A DNA stretch of 64,000 nucleotides, from contig OY294049.1 of assembly GCA_958510825.1 (NCBI GenBank), forward strand, positions 186,001 through 250,000, written 5' to 3'. Origin of the DNA: Brachypterus glaber (lineage: Eukaryota; Arthropoda; Insecta; Coleoptera; Kateretidae). Position 1 is the first letter of the stretch. Every line of letters begins with the position of its first letter. The notes beneath the pieces were generated by a model. That model did no database searches. It saw only the letters and a list, made by a program, of their open reading frames with translations, and was not told the DNA's origin. Both the position numbers and the translations under genes were made by a program. This document shows positions 47,395-58,100 of this stretch, piece by piece.

Positions 47395-47512
47395 GTTATC
47401 AGGTATGTTTTGGTCCAAAAAATGTAGGGGTCCACGAAATTTTTATTTAAAATCGCCCAGGTGAACCGTGCTTTAAATCATTTTCGAATATTATCGTAGT
47501 TTTTTTTTCCAG

Positions 47513-47818
47513 GCAACACCGAGCTTCTCGCCATAGATGACGTTCACGAAGACATTAAGCAGGAATACATTCTGACCCTAAAAGAGTTACGTCATCAAAA
47601 TCCTCACACCGAATTGGCAACACTGGAAAGAATGGCGCATGAAATAGTTCTTAATAAAGGCCCTAAATCCAGGGCGTTCTACAGAATACAGGCCACACGA
47701 AAACTGATGGGCAGTGGTGACCTTTTAAGGAAAATTTCGGAAAGGGCGCAAAGCGATCTGAGCGAGGTGAAGGCCGAGCTGAGAAGAGAATCTGGCAACG
47801 CGGCCTATAATCAATCAG
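47513..47818 (+). CDS. Calx: Calx exon 2, start of the cytosolic regulatory loop
   Basis: The acceptor TTTTTTTTTCCAG precedes 47513. The first two bases complete the glycine codon left open by exon 1, and 101 codons plus one base follow. The peptide contains NTELLAIDDVHEDIKQEY and LNKGPKSRAFYRIQATRKL, characteristic of the NCX loop between the fifth membrane segment and the Calx-beta domains. The donor is CAG|GTAGTA at 47819. Joining is phase 1 to phase 1. Intron 1 is 20,155 bp. Confidence 0.95.
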
Positions 47819-47840
47819 GTAGTAGTATTTTTTATTTTAT

Positions 47841-48098
47841 TTATAAGGTGGGTGAGCCAGTTATTGTCATGTTCCAAATATTGCCACCCCCTCGTAAACT
47901 TGTTAGTTCGTCCTCTGTGTCATAGATATCACTACCAGTGTATATACAGTTGGCAATGGAGTACACAAAAACGCAATTCTTGTTTCGTGTTCTTACAATA
48001 TTAAAACTTGTAACATTGTGCTGACTTTCACAAGCTGGGTAGGATCGATTTTGCAGGGCAAGAACGTAATAGGCATAAACATGAACCTTCTTGGCCAA
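47841..48098 (-). other. Unidentified minus-strand ORF in Calx intron 2
   Basis: An open frame of about 85 codons ends in TGSPTL. It contains VHVYAYYVLALQNRSYPACE and YSIANCIYTGSDIYDTEDEL, and has a more balanced base composition than its surroundings. There is no ATG; the frame opens after TAA at about 48112. It could be the last exon of a transposon gene or of an unrecognised minus-strand gene, or a chance frame. I do not recognise the family. Confidence 0.3.
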
Positions 48099-48179
48099 TA
48101 TTGTCTTTTACTCAATAAAGAAGCGAAAAGGTATTTTTTAAGATTGTTGTCTAAGTAGCTGGGTTCCTAATATAGCCAT

Positions 48180-48674
48180 GCGAAGTAGTTGACAACAAAA
48201 ATTGACAAAACAAAAAACAATAAGAAAAAAAGTAACAAAAAGAAATCAGAGAGTTCTAAATCTCGGTTCTGGTTTTATGCGAAGTAGTTGACAACAAAAA
48301 TTGACAAAACAAAAAACAATAAGAAAAAAAGTAACAACAAGAAATCAGAGAGTTCTAAATCTCGGTTCTGGTTTTATGCGAAGTAGTTGACAACAAAAAT
48401 TGACAAAACAAAAAACAATAAGAAAAAAAGTAACAACAAGAAATCAGAGAGTTCTAAATCTCGGTTCTGGTTTTATGCGAAGTAGTTGACAACAAAAATT
48501 GACAAAACAAAAAACAATAAGAAAAAAAGTAACAACAAGAAATCAGAGAGTTCTAAATCTCGGTTCTGGTTTTATGCGAAGTAGTTGACAACAAAAATTG
48601 ACAAAACAAAAAACAATAAGAAAAAAAGTAACAACAAGAAATCAGAGAGTTCTAAATCTCGGTTCTGGTTTTAT
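48180..48674. repeat. Five-copy 99-bp minisatellite in Calx intron 2
   Basis: Units start with GCGAAGTAGTTGACAAC at 48180, 48279, 48378, 48477 and 48576, exactly 99 bp apart, and are nearly identical (copy 1 differs by AACAAAAAG versus AACAACAAG). All frames contain stops in each unit, so despite the multiple-of-three period it is not coding. The homogeneity points to recent amplification. Confidence 0.96.
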
Positions 48675-49284
48675 TCGAAGAGAACCGCTAGGCCGATATG
48701 AGATTGTAATCGATATGTACATTAACAGTGTGTGGGGATTACTAAAAACGACAAATTGTTATTTTAATGCCCAAATTGTACCTAAAAACAGCTGAAATTT
48801 TTATTGTGCCACAACATTTTCTTATTAGTTTGTTAATTTGTTCTTTACTATTATTGCCAGTACTTTGGCAATGCTTGGGACATGGGTTCCTAATATTGTC
48901 AGTATACAATCTTTTTTAAAAGCAATAATATATGTCAAAAATTACAAAAATGTCAAGTTGTTGGCGTTTAAACCCATTTTGGGGGTCTTAGAAAAATAGG
49001 GCGAAGTTGATTTTTATACCAACTATAAAGCACCATTTAATAAAGGTTTGGTGCAAATTTCAGGCCAATCGGAAAAAGTTTCCCAAAACGCTCTAATTCT
49101 ACACGTTTTTCATTATAAAACTGGCTCTTGGCAATTTTTACTCATGTTGGGTCCCTGAATACGAATTATCATGAATGGTTGATGGAACGGTAAATTTTGG
49201 TTATTACCTTACTAGGGACACTATGATATGGGAACAATAATAATATTGCTGCCCGTTTTAGTTTGTTTTTTTTTTTGTCATCAG
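48675..49284. other. Calx intron 2, remaining part
   Basis: TGGGTTCCTAATAT occurs at 48161 and again at 48890, possibly marking the edges of a degraded insert around the minisatellite. The acceptor tract TTTTTTTTTTGTCATCAG ends at 49284. Confidence 0.5.
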
Positions 49285-49449
49285 GTACCAAAATTTTCTT
49301 CGAACCGGCAAAATATGCAGTCCTTGAAAGCTGCGGTCGCTTTGATGTCACGGTCGTCCGAACAGGTGATATAGATAAAAACGTGACAGTGGAATACAGC
49401 ACTGAAGATGGCACTGCAACAGTTAATACCGACTACATAGAAGCAAAAG
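49285..49449 (+). CDS. Calx: Calx exon 3, first half of Calx-beta domain 1
   Basis: After two bases completing a Gly codon, 54 codons and one base encode TKIFFEPAKYAVLESCGRFD, VTVVRTG, the strand VTVEYSTEDGTA and TDYIEAKG. This is the N-terminal half of the CBD1 immunoglobulin-like Ca2+ sensor; the acidic DY(I)E region contributes to Ca2+ binding in this family. The acceptor is at 49283-49284 and the donor AAAG|GTATGT at 49450. Both boundaries are phase 1, so the exon is symmetrical. Confidence 0.95.
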
Positions 49450-50518
49450 GTATGTTCTTTGTATTAAAAATTTAAACATCCGATATTCAAATCGACCGAA
49501 AAATCAAATTTATTTTTTTTGCATTTTCGGCTTAAGAATGTTATAAAACGCCGAGAAAATGTGAAAAAAGTGGATGTTAGAAAAATTTATTTCTGTCTGT
49601 CTGTCGGTATGTATCTAAACCTTATTACTTTTTAACCGACTTCCAAAAAGGAGGAAGTTATAAATTCGACGTGTGACTGTTTTTTTTTTATTTTTTTTTA
49701 TGTTTGTTCCAGCATAACTTTGGAACGAATGAACGGAATTTAATGAAACTTTTTGCAACTTAAAGAGGACATTCATAAGGTGGTCCCGTTTCAATTTGAC
49801 GCTCGGATAATGCCGGATAAGCCGGATAAATCTAATCATTTTAACGCAATTTTACTTAAAAATGGCTTAATTTGGTTTTACTACCAACCAAATTTTTAGA
49901 TAAATATCCGATAACTCGGATAACCCGCTTAACTTGATTAAGGGGTCACTCAAATATTACGGCACACTGAAAATTTTTTAAGTGCCTCCGGCCGAGATGG
50001 AAGGACAAATATAATTTAGCTTACATGACGTTACAAATCTACAAGTTCTGTGCCTCTAAAAAGTAAAAAATAAAAAATAAATAAAAACAGTCGTTGCCAA
50101 TTTCACAGTAAACAATAATAAAATAATAAAAAAATAATTGTTAGTAATTCATTTAGGGAATGGTGAAATTGGCACCGACTTAAGTATTTTTTATTTTTTA
50201 GTTTTTAGAGACATATAGAGGTCGGTTCATTTTTTTTGCAAAAAGTTTTTTTCTTTCACCAAATGATTCAGGACCTTTTCTATTTGCGTCACATTAAACA
50301 TTAGCAAACTGGACAGAAACTAAAATTTTTAGCGATATCTCTCTTATTAATTATAGTATTTATTATAATAATCAATAAATTAGTTTTTATAAAATGATTA
50401 TAAGCATTATTTTTACATGTACCTAATTTATATTGTTGAATCTTCAAAAAAGCATTAATGGATTTCTAATCATTTTTAAAGTTATTATTAAATAGGTAAT
50501 AAATTAATGGTTTTAGGG
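49450..50518. other. Calx intron 3, left part, with generic repeats
   Basis: About 49630-49690 holds TTTTTAACCGACTTCCAAAA and AGGAGGAAGTTATAAATTCG, a sequence type common as a dispersed repeat in insect genomes. An imperfect inverted pair (AAAAATAAAAAATAAATAAA ... and GCCAATTTCAC) spans 50050-50215. No gene. Confidence 0.6.
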
Positions 50519-53212
50519 GGGTCGGTCAAGTTAGCGCCCCCCAGTTAAAACTTAGGGTCGAAAAATACATAGGTAGTTTGCACACAACTTGCACAACCTT
50601 GCACAACCAAAAAAAAGCTTGCGCAGTCCAAACCATTGGTTAATTATATGAAAAAAACCGTGGGGGGGGGGGGGGGCTAACTTGACCTTAGCCCCCCCAA
50701 AAAAAAGTTAAAAATTTTCACTACAATCTAATAGTAAATAGCTTGCACAAGCTTGCACAACCAAAATAAAAGCTTGCGCACCCTTAACAAGAGCGGTGAG
50801 GGGTAAATAATGTTTACCGTCAGCCCCCCCCAAAACTAAAATTGACCGAAAAATAATGTACTATGTTAAAAAAAGCTTGCACAACCTTGCACAACCAAAA
50901 TAAAAGCTTGCGCACCCTTAACAAGAGCGGTGAGGGGTAAATAATGTTTACCGTCAGCCCCCCCCCAGAACTAAAATTGACCGAAAAATAATGTAGTATG
51001 TTAAAAAAAAAGCTTGCACAACATTGCACAACCAAAATAAAAGCTTGCGCACCCTTAACATGAGCGGTAACGGGTAAATAATTTTACCGTCAGCCCCCCC
51101 CCAGAACGAAAATTGACCGAAAAATATTGTAGTATATTAAAAAAAGGTTGCACAACCTTGCACAACCAAAATAAAAGCTTGCGCACCCTGAACAAGAGCA
51201 GTGGGGAGTAAATAATGTTTACGGTCAGCCCCCCCAGAACTAAAATTGACAAAAAAATGTTGTAGTATATTAAAAAAAAAGCTTGCACAACCTTGCACAA
51301 CCAAAATAAAACCTTGCGCACCCTTAACAAGAGGGGTGAGTGGTAAATAATGTTTACCGTCAGCCCCCCCAGAACTAAAATTGACCAAAAAATGTTGTAG
51401 TATAAAATAAAAGCAAATGCCCTTTTTAAGTAGCCTACAATAATTTTTTTACGTAAATCAATAATTTGTTGGCGGCAGTGGGTAGGTATTTAATTTATTT
51501 TTTTTAGTGACTTAAAAGTTTTTTTATTAAAAAGTTCTTTCTAATAAAATTTTCATTTTATTTATTTTGTTGTTGAAGATAAAAAATACACTGCCCAGTA
51601 AAAGAGCTTCCCCATTTTTCACCTCCGCGCGTGAAATGGATTTTTTATTATTATCAGATTCAATTTTAGCAACCTTGAAAACCCCAATATACCAATTTTA
51701 CGATAACTACCCCCCGCCCCTCAGGGGGTGTATTTAGAAAAAAAATATTTTAAGAATTTTTTAGCCACTTTCAAAGGGGCGTATCTCCCTTAGGACGCAT
51801 TTTAGACAAAATGTTTATATGAACTTTTTTGATTGTTTTGGTGAGTACAATATGGCTATGTGTAGCCAGCCCACCTTTTTTGTTACACCCTGTATACTGT
51901 AAAAAAAAATAAAACATTAAATTTAAAAATACATTTTTTATGATTTTTTTTTTGCCTTAGGGTGACCACTATACCCCGGTCTCCCCTATATGGCTTTTTA
52001 AGGCTGCTGAAATTGAATCTGATGATAATTTTTTTAACTCCACCCCCGCGGGGGGCTTTTTAAGGCTGCTGAAATTGAATCTGATGATAATTTTTTTAAC
52101 TCCACCCCCGCGGGGGTGAGCGGATAAATATTTTTAAATATTTTCAATATTTTCGTCAAAATTAGTATATAGGGGTTTTTGGGGTCGACGAATATGAATC
52201 TAATATTTTTTTCAAATTTCACCCCCTGAGTGGGAGGGTAGTTTTTGTAAAAATTGTTATATTGGGGTTTTTGAGGTTTCTGAAAGTGAATCTGATAATG
52301 AAAAAACTCTAACTGCACCCCCTGATGGGGGGGGGGGGGTAGTTTTCTTGAAAATTGATATATTCTGATAATAAAAAATCAATTTCACGCGCGGATGTGA
52401 AAAATGGGAAAGCTCTTTTACTGGGCAGTGTATTTTTTATCTTCAACAACAAACTAAATAAAATGAAAATTTTATTAGAAAGAACTTTTTAATAAAAAAA
52501 CTTTTAAGTCACTAAAAAAAATAAATTAAGTACCTACCCACTGCCGCTAACAAATTATTGATTTACGTAAAAAAAGTATTGTAGGCTACTTAAAAAGTGC
52601 ATTTGCTTTTATTTTATACTACAACATTTTCTGGTCAATTTTAGTTCTGGGGGGCTGACGGTAAACATTATTTACCACTCACCCCTCTTGTTAAGGGTGC
52701 GCAAGGTTTTATTTTGGTTGTGCAAGGTTGTGCAAGCTTTTTTTTAATATACTACAACATTTTTCGGTCAATTTTCGTTCTGGGGGGGGGCTGACGGTAA
52801 ACATTATTTACCCCTTACCGCTCATGTTAAGGGTGCGCAAGCTTTTATTTTGGTTGTGCAAACTTTTTTTAACATACTACAACATTTTTCGGTCAATTTT
52901 AGTTCTGGGGGGGGCTGACGGTAAACATAATTTACCCCTCACCGCTCTTGTTAAGGGTGCGCAAGCTTTTATTTTGGTTGTGCAAGCTTGTGCAAGCTAT
53001 TTACTATTAGATTGTAGTGAAAATTTTTAACTTTTTTACTGGAGGGGGCTAAGGTCAAGTTAGCCCCCCCCACGGTTTTTTTCATATAATTAACCAATGG
53101 TTAGTGCGCAAGCTTTTTTTTTGGTTGTGCAAGGTTGTGCCAGTTGTGTGCAAACTACCTATGTATTTTTCGACCCTAAATTTTAACTGGGGGGGGCTAA
53201 CTTGACCGACCC
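50519..53212. mobile_element. 2.7-kb foldback with tandem G-rich arms, 9-bp TSD
   Basis: GTTTTAGGG at 50510-50518 is repeated exactly at 53213-53221. The termini are GGGTCGGTCAAGTTAGC inverted. Arms are tandem arrays of ~120-bp units (GCTTGCACAACCTTGCACAA, CTTGCGCACCCTTAACAAGA, GTTTACCGTCAGCCCCCCC): five units at left and three at right. The loop holds two inverted family-R fragments (51594-51760, 51990-52440). All short ORFs here are repeat translations. A 9-bp duplication is typical of MULE-type or FB-type insertions. Confidence 0.92.
51594..52440. repeat. Family-R fragments D and E plus a MITE right-end scrap
   Basis: CACTGCCCAGTAAAAGAGCT starts copy D at about 51590, and copy E ends in the inverted form AGCTCTTTTACTGGGCAGTG at about 52433. 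Between them, 51755-51903 matches the right end of the 24690-25863 MITE (AAGGGGCGTA, CTCCCTTA, GACGCATTT, ACACCCTGTA). Confidence 0.75.
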
Positions 53213-53221
53213 GTTTTAGGG

Positions 53222-53869
53222 ACAGTTGTTCTTTTTCAATTTTTATTAAAAGTCAGATCTAGAGCGTTTGGAAGATATTAGATTTCGACCCCATAGCTTT
53301 CTTATTCAAAGTTTTCGGCTGGATTTTTTTTTGTGAAAATCGGGGTGGAATAAGGGATCAAAGTCGGGACCAAAGTCAGGCCTGAAGCTAGAACCCTAGT
53401 AGAAATTTAACGTTAGATAAACGTTTTTTAAAACTCATATACCGTAGTTCATATATTTATTTTTTCACTACTAGCACTATTTAACTATTTTTATTCAAAT
53501 ATTAAAATAAATAATTAACAGAAATTATATTTCTTGAAATTTTCATAAAAATCAAGTAGCCTTGAACAATGACATTTGCTGAAGTAAATACTTTGAATTG
53601 GCGTTTAAAAATTTAGTTTTTTTATTTTTTTTTCATAATATTTAGCTAATTATTGATTGTATTAATTGGTAATAATTATAATTAATTATATTTAATAAAT
53701 AAATACTTATTTAAAGCTATTTTCTTGGACTTAACTTGCACAAAGAACTGAAACATCTAAAGTGACAGAAATCAATTGTTTATAAAATTTACTGCTACTA
53801 GGAGAGAAAAAATGAAAACATGATAAATAATGGTATGTTCTAAGGCTAGAAGTGAAAAAAATAACTTAC
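53222..53869. other. AT-rich intron segment
   Basis: 53393-53440 resembles the left tip of the 24320 element family (CCCTAGTAGAAATTTAACGT). Nothing else was recognised. Confidence 0.5.
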
Positions 53870-54010
53870 CTGTAACTTGATATAGTTCTCCGACGAAAGG
53901 GGGAGGAATCATTCTCGCTCTCTTCTTTCCGTCAACACACACTCCAAAATTTCCCGTAGCCACAGATCCGTGCGTCAAACTATATAAATGTTTTACGAAT
54001 TTAATTTGAC
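53870..54010 (-). CDS. Exon candidate of an unidentified minus-strand gene nested in Calx intron 3
   Basis: On the minus strand the acceptor CTAATTTAG precedes 54010 and the donor CAG|GTAAGT follows 53870. The 141-bp exon has 46 open codons in frame: QIKFVKHLYSLTHGSVATGN, then FGVCVDGKKRARMIPPPFVG and ELYQVT. It starts with two bases, which complete the Gly codon left by the candidate exon at 56496-56556, and leaves one base for the next exon. The composition is clearly less AT-rich than the flanks. I do not recognise the protein family. It could belong to a transposon gene. Confidence 0.42.
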
Positions 54011-54164
54011 CTAAATTAGATATATAAAATTATTATTCTGGCGGATTTTTAAGAAAAGTCATAAGAAATTACCTTTTTTTCAAAATCACTTTTTTAAATA
54101 CGTGCTGTATTCGTTTTGCTAAAATAAAAACTTAACATCTTTTTGGTCCTAATTTTTATCAGAA

Positions 54165-54505
54165 TGTTATCTATCTGTCGTTAAAATCAGATGGACAGGA
54201 AACAGTGAATAGTACCATTTCATCCTTTTTGGGAATCATCAGCACTGTGTATCCTGTATGTATGTATGTATATATGTATCCTTAATGCACGTTACTGTAC
54301 ACCCTAAATTGAGGCGATTTGCCTTTTGGGAACAAGTGAATAGATAACAGTGACCATATTAATAGATGGCACCATACTTTTATATCTATCTAACGTTTTA
54401 TTTAAATATTAGCAACAAATAGGATACACAGTGCTGATAATTACCAAAAAGGATGAAATGGTACTATTCACTGTTTCCTGTCCATCTGATATTAACAACA
54501 TTCTA
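54165..54505. mobile_element. ~340-bp hairpin element
   Basis: AATCAGATGGACAGGAAACA, GTGAATAGTACCATTTCATC, CTTTTTGG and CAGCACTGTGTATCCT form an arm at 54186-54258 that is inverted at 54421-54492. It contains a (TATG)n run near 54260. No ORF. It lies between two candidate minus-strand exons. Confidence 0.8.
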
Positions 54506-54821
54506 ATATATATTTTTCGGGTATTAACCGACAAACGTGCAGTATATTTTTTTATAGACTGTCAATGGCGATTTCTCCCGTTAGATTAGACAGGGACAAA
54601 AGTTCTACCCAAAAAGGATAGAAGACATACATACACTCCCACTTCCACCCAACCAAACAAATTCTGTATTTGTTCTTTGTTGAACAAATACAATATTTAC
54701 TTGGCCAGGCGAAAAGTTTAACTATTATTTTTATTAAAGAAATTACTGGCGCCATCTAAATTTTAGTAGAATTATCTTATTCTACAGATTCACATTCACA
54801 TGTTCGTTCGTGCCGCTCAAT

Positions 54822-54907
54822 GCTACACTTTTCGGCGAACCAAATAAATACTGTATTTGTTGTATGAAAAACAAATACAGTATTTATTTGGTTGGCTGGA
54901 AAGTGTA
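54822..54907. repeat. 86-bp near-perfect hairpin
   Basis: CTACACTTTTCGGCGAACCA AATAAATACTGTATTTGTT pairs with AACAAATACAGTATTTATTT GGTTGGCTGGAAAGTGTAG around a short loop. A related weaker hairpin (ACAAATTCTGTATTTGTTC ...) lies at 54655-54705. Confidence 0.85.
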
Positions 54908-55243
54908 GCACAAATGAGATAGAGATAGGGTAGACGTCTTTTGTTTCATAATTCTAGTTGTAGAGAGCTCCATCCTAAACTTTCTAATTTTTATCATTGG
55001 CATCGGATTTAAATTATGAATTTGAGCTAAATTCTCAAATATCTTAGCTACACCCAAAAAAAAAAACTACTTTATGTGGCTAAAACCTGTGCAGTGGCTA
55101 AAACCGATGATCTTACCCTATTTACTTGTATTTGTTTCATCACGTGCGAATTTTTAGCAAAGTGCGTTTTAAAGTTTCATGCGCAATATTTTTCCTTTTC
55201 CGTCACTTTTTAAGCAATGCATTTAACTGCTAACATTCGTTCT

Positions 55244-56084
55244 GCACGCTAATCTTGAATACAAATTAAGTTTTAGTGACTTTAGTTAAATCTGAGGTGC
55301 TCGATTTCACAAGAATGGATTTTTTTCATCTGAAATGACCACAGTCGACTTAATAGTTCTTCATTTTATACTTTTTTGGCTTATTCTATATAAATTTTTA
55401 TCTGTAGGTATATTGTCTTGCTTTTTAGAACATGTAATAAAAAATACTTTTATTCCAACGTTTCGGCGTTTATTGTACAGCCATTTTCAAGGATGAATTA
55501 AAAAAATAAATGTATAAATAAAATTAAGTAAAAATATTTGGACTTTTAAAAGTCAACTTGACAAATATTTAAAAATAAAAAAAACTTTAAATTTTTATCA
55601 TTCACCGAAACGGTCTTTTGATTTCCATTTCGGAAAAAAGTATCACTGAGGTTTTTTGTATCTTATTTTCTCAAAAAATATGCAAATGTATTGATTAATG
55701 AGAAATTATTTGTCAAGCACTTATTATTACTGAATTATTGTTCTGACATTATGACAGATATTTAATACACTGCACTACACTTTTTTTAGAAAAAAACCTA
55801 CCAAATACATCTGCAACTATTTTTTCTGAATTGAGAATTGATAGACTATTTATGTGAACAGATTTGAAATCTCTGACCAAAATGTATATAGAATATTTTA
55901 AAACAGTATAAAATAAAGTTTTATTAAGTCCACTATGGTAATTTCTAAGGAAAAAAGTCCATTATCTTCCGAAGCCGAGCACCTCAGATTCTTCTATTAA
56001 TGTGTAAACCTTCTAGCAGAATTTACTCTTGTTTGCGTTGGAAAGTCACTAAAACTTAATTTGTATTTAAGATTAGCGTGCAAT
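55244..56084. mobile_element. Inverted-repeat element with 9-bp TSD
   Basis: ATTCGTTCT at 55235-55243 is repeated at 56085-56093. The ends GCACGCTAATCTTGAATACA and the following AATTAAGTTTTAGTGACTTT are inverted at 56042-56082. Further inside, GAGGTGCTCG/CGAGCACCTC is also inverted. The middle has no supported ORF. Confidence 0.85.
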
Positions 56085-56495
56085 ATTCGTTCTGGTCGAT
56101 GCAGTTTTTTCTGCCGAATTCAAATATGCAATCAGATTTTATCCAGCACGTCACAATTTTGTGCAAAAAGCGTATGTTTCAAAGTATCGTCGAAAAGCCG
56201 TCTTTTGCAAGTAAATTATGCCTAAGCTTATATAAAAGTTGAGTTCAATGGTTTTGGGCGAAATAATAAGCTTAAAATAACCGCTTGTGTCTAATTTTAG
56301 AAGTTTTCTTTTATTTAACATAATTTGCCAGTACCTATAACAAAAATAAAGCCTTCACAAGCACACTTTTGTATACAACTGTGACGGTGGAAATATTCTG
56401 AAGGCAGATACGGACTCGGGAGACAAAAGTCCATAAGGTCCAACCTTCCGTTTTCCAGAGCAAAAAGCCTAACAGTTGTGTTATTTCTTTCTTAC

Positions 56496-56556
56496 CTTTT
56501 ACACGATAATTATATAACACAGGCCAACAAGGATTATGTGATCGGGTGTTTTTTTT
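56496..56556 (-). CDS. Exon candidate (61 bp) of the unidentified minus-strand gene
   Basis: On the minus strand an AG (GCCAG) precedes 56556 and the donor AAAG|GTAAGA follows 56496. The frame reads KKNTRSHNPCWPVLYNYRVK, starts in phase 0 and ends in phase 1. This fits the phase-0 donor at 58101 and the phase-1 acceptor at 54010. The acceptor's pyrimidine tract is weak. The NPCWP stretch looks protein-like, but no family was recognised. Confidence 0.38.
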
Positions 56557-56789
56557 CTGGCTTACTTCAGACACACTGATTTCCAAAAGCATTTTTTTTA
56601 ATTATTAACATGACATAGAGAATTTTTAAGTTATGAACATTGGTTTACATCAACATAATCAAAAGAAGCCATTTGACACATTTTTAGAAAGATCGAAACA
56701 AAATAAAATATTGGACTACCCTAATGGCGCGGAAGTTTAGTTTTTTCGTTATTTTATTCAAAATCAGCGGTATCAAAAATACTCGTAAG

Positions 56790-56910
56790 GAAACGTTCAT
56801 GTATTACGTAACGCAAATTTTGGCCATTTTTGACCACCACCCCCCCTTGTAACGCGGCTTAACATTTTCAAGACCTCCCCTCCCATTTGTTAAGTAACAA
56901 AAAGTCAAGA
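56790..56910. repeat. Dispersed arthropod-type repeat (CGTAACGCAAATTTTGGCCA)
   Basis: ATTACGTAACGCAAATTTTG followed by GGCCATTTTTGACCACCACC and CCTTGTAACGCGG is a sequence type seen scattered in many insect genomes. A second, split copy surrounds 58249-58502. Confidence 0.6.
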
Positions 56911-58100
56911 AATTGAAAGGGAATTTTGCTTTAAGGTTTAAACCGGTTTTTAACCGGTTATTGCTTTAGTGTTTTCACCAAAAACCGGTCTGAGGTAATT
57001 TCCGCAAGCGGTTAACCGAAAACCGGTTATTGCCTATGGTTTTCCATCTCTATTTTTTTTGTTTAGACGATTTAGTGAACGCCGTGTGCAATAAAATTTG
57101 CAACGAATCCGTATCTTAGGCCTAGATAATTTTTAAAACCATGACATCTGTAGCAGATTTTAACCGTTATGAAAAACCGGCTTAAAGATATTATTTTTAG
57201 TTTATCCTTTTAAAAAAATACATTATTGGGAGTGTTTTACGCTAGCGTATGGTATCGTACAGTACGATCCAAACGTTACCTCTTTCTTTTAACTTTAAAA
57301 CAAGTTGGGATATCGACTTGAAACACATAAATAGGATAACTTAATATCTATATATTTTTATTAGCTTTTAAAATGTGTGCATAGACTTTTAATTAGAAAG
57401 GATGTCGTGTGATACATCATTTTAAAGCTCCTAAAATTTTCTATTTGGTCATATATTTTTTGAGGGGTTAAAATAGGCGTGAAAATGAGAATTTTCGTTA
57501 AAATTTCATAAAAAAAAATGTAGGTTATTGACTAAATTCATAATTTAACAACGTAAATAAATACTTTTACACGAATTTTAAATCATATAAATAAAAATAA
57601 AAAAGACCTAAAAAATGAAATATTTTAGCAACAAAAAAATAATAAAAAATTTGTAGTGAAATAGAGAAATTATTTGCTTTAAATTTAATTTATTTTTATA
57701 CTCTCTCTCCTCTAAAAAATCTGCGAATACCCTCCTGTCCACATTTTAAAACCTAAAAATATCGAACATAGCTACGTTTTATACGTTTTTCAAATTTTAA
57801 GTTAATTCGCTAAATGTATTATCTATGGGTCCAAATGTCCAAACCAAGCGGTGAAAAATTTTATTTTTGCCAATTTTATTTCGCTTGTATTTTCTAAAAT
57901 ATTAATCTGAGATCTATCCACATCAATTTTTGTCTTTTTTACGACCAAGGGACTGATGAATTTCGTAAAAAACAAAGAAAATCTTCTGATTGAAACGAAC
58001 CATTGGCGTTTTTAGTTTCTATAATAATTATCCACACAAAAAAAGTTAAATTAAAATTAATCAAAAACAATCGCCAATAAATTACAACAGAATTACTCAC

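Larger units (their letters stand above)
45216..47470. mobile_element. Foldback element, CACGGTTCACCTGGGC family, copy 2, 4-bp TSD
   Basis: The ends are the same as copy 1 (33243-34281). CTTT flanks at 45212-45215 and 47471-47474. The arms carry AATTTCGTGGACCCCTA and GCTCTCTGGCTCAAAAGTTG. Two later insertions are inside: a CCCAGTC MITE and a 65-bp segment. The right end lies 42 bp before Calx exon 2. Confidence 0.92.

Noticed and set aside
47841..48098. Joining this ORF to the nested minus-strand exons as their last exon
   Set aside because: The only AG sites before it give phase 0, while the exon at 53870 ends in phase 1, so the frames do not fit.
48180..48674. CRISPR-like array
   Set aside because: Units are contiguous 99-bp repeats with no variable spacers, in a eukaryotic intron.
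48598..48795. ORF beginning in the 99-bp repeat
   Set aside because: It has no ATG start. Upstream repeat units contain stops in this frame and the downstream part has no recognisable domain.
50820..53030. Several 70-95-residue ORFs with repeated LFWLCKVVQAFF or AFILVVQGCASFF-type peptides
   Set aside because: They are translations of the tandem arms of the 50519-53212 foldback, occur in both orientations and have no coding signature.
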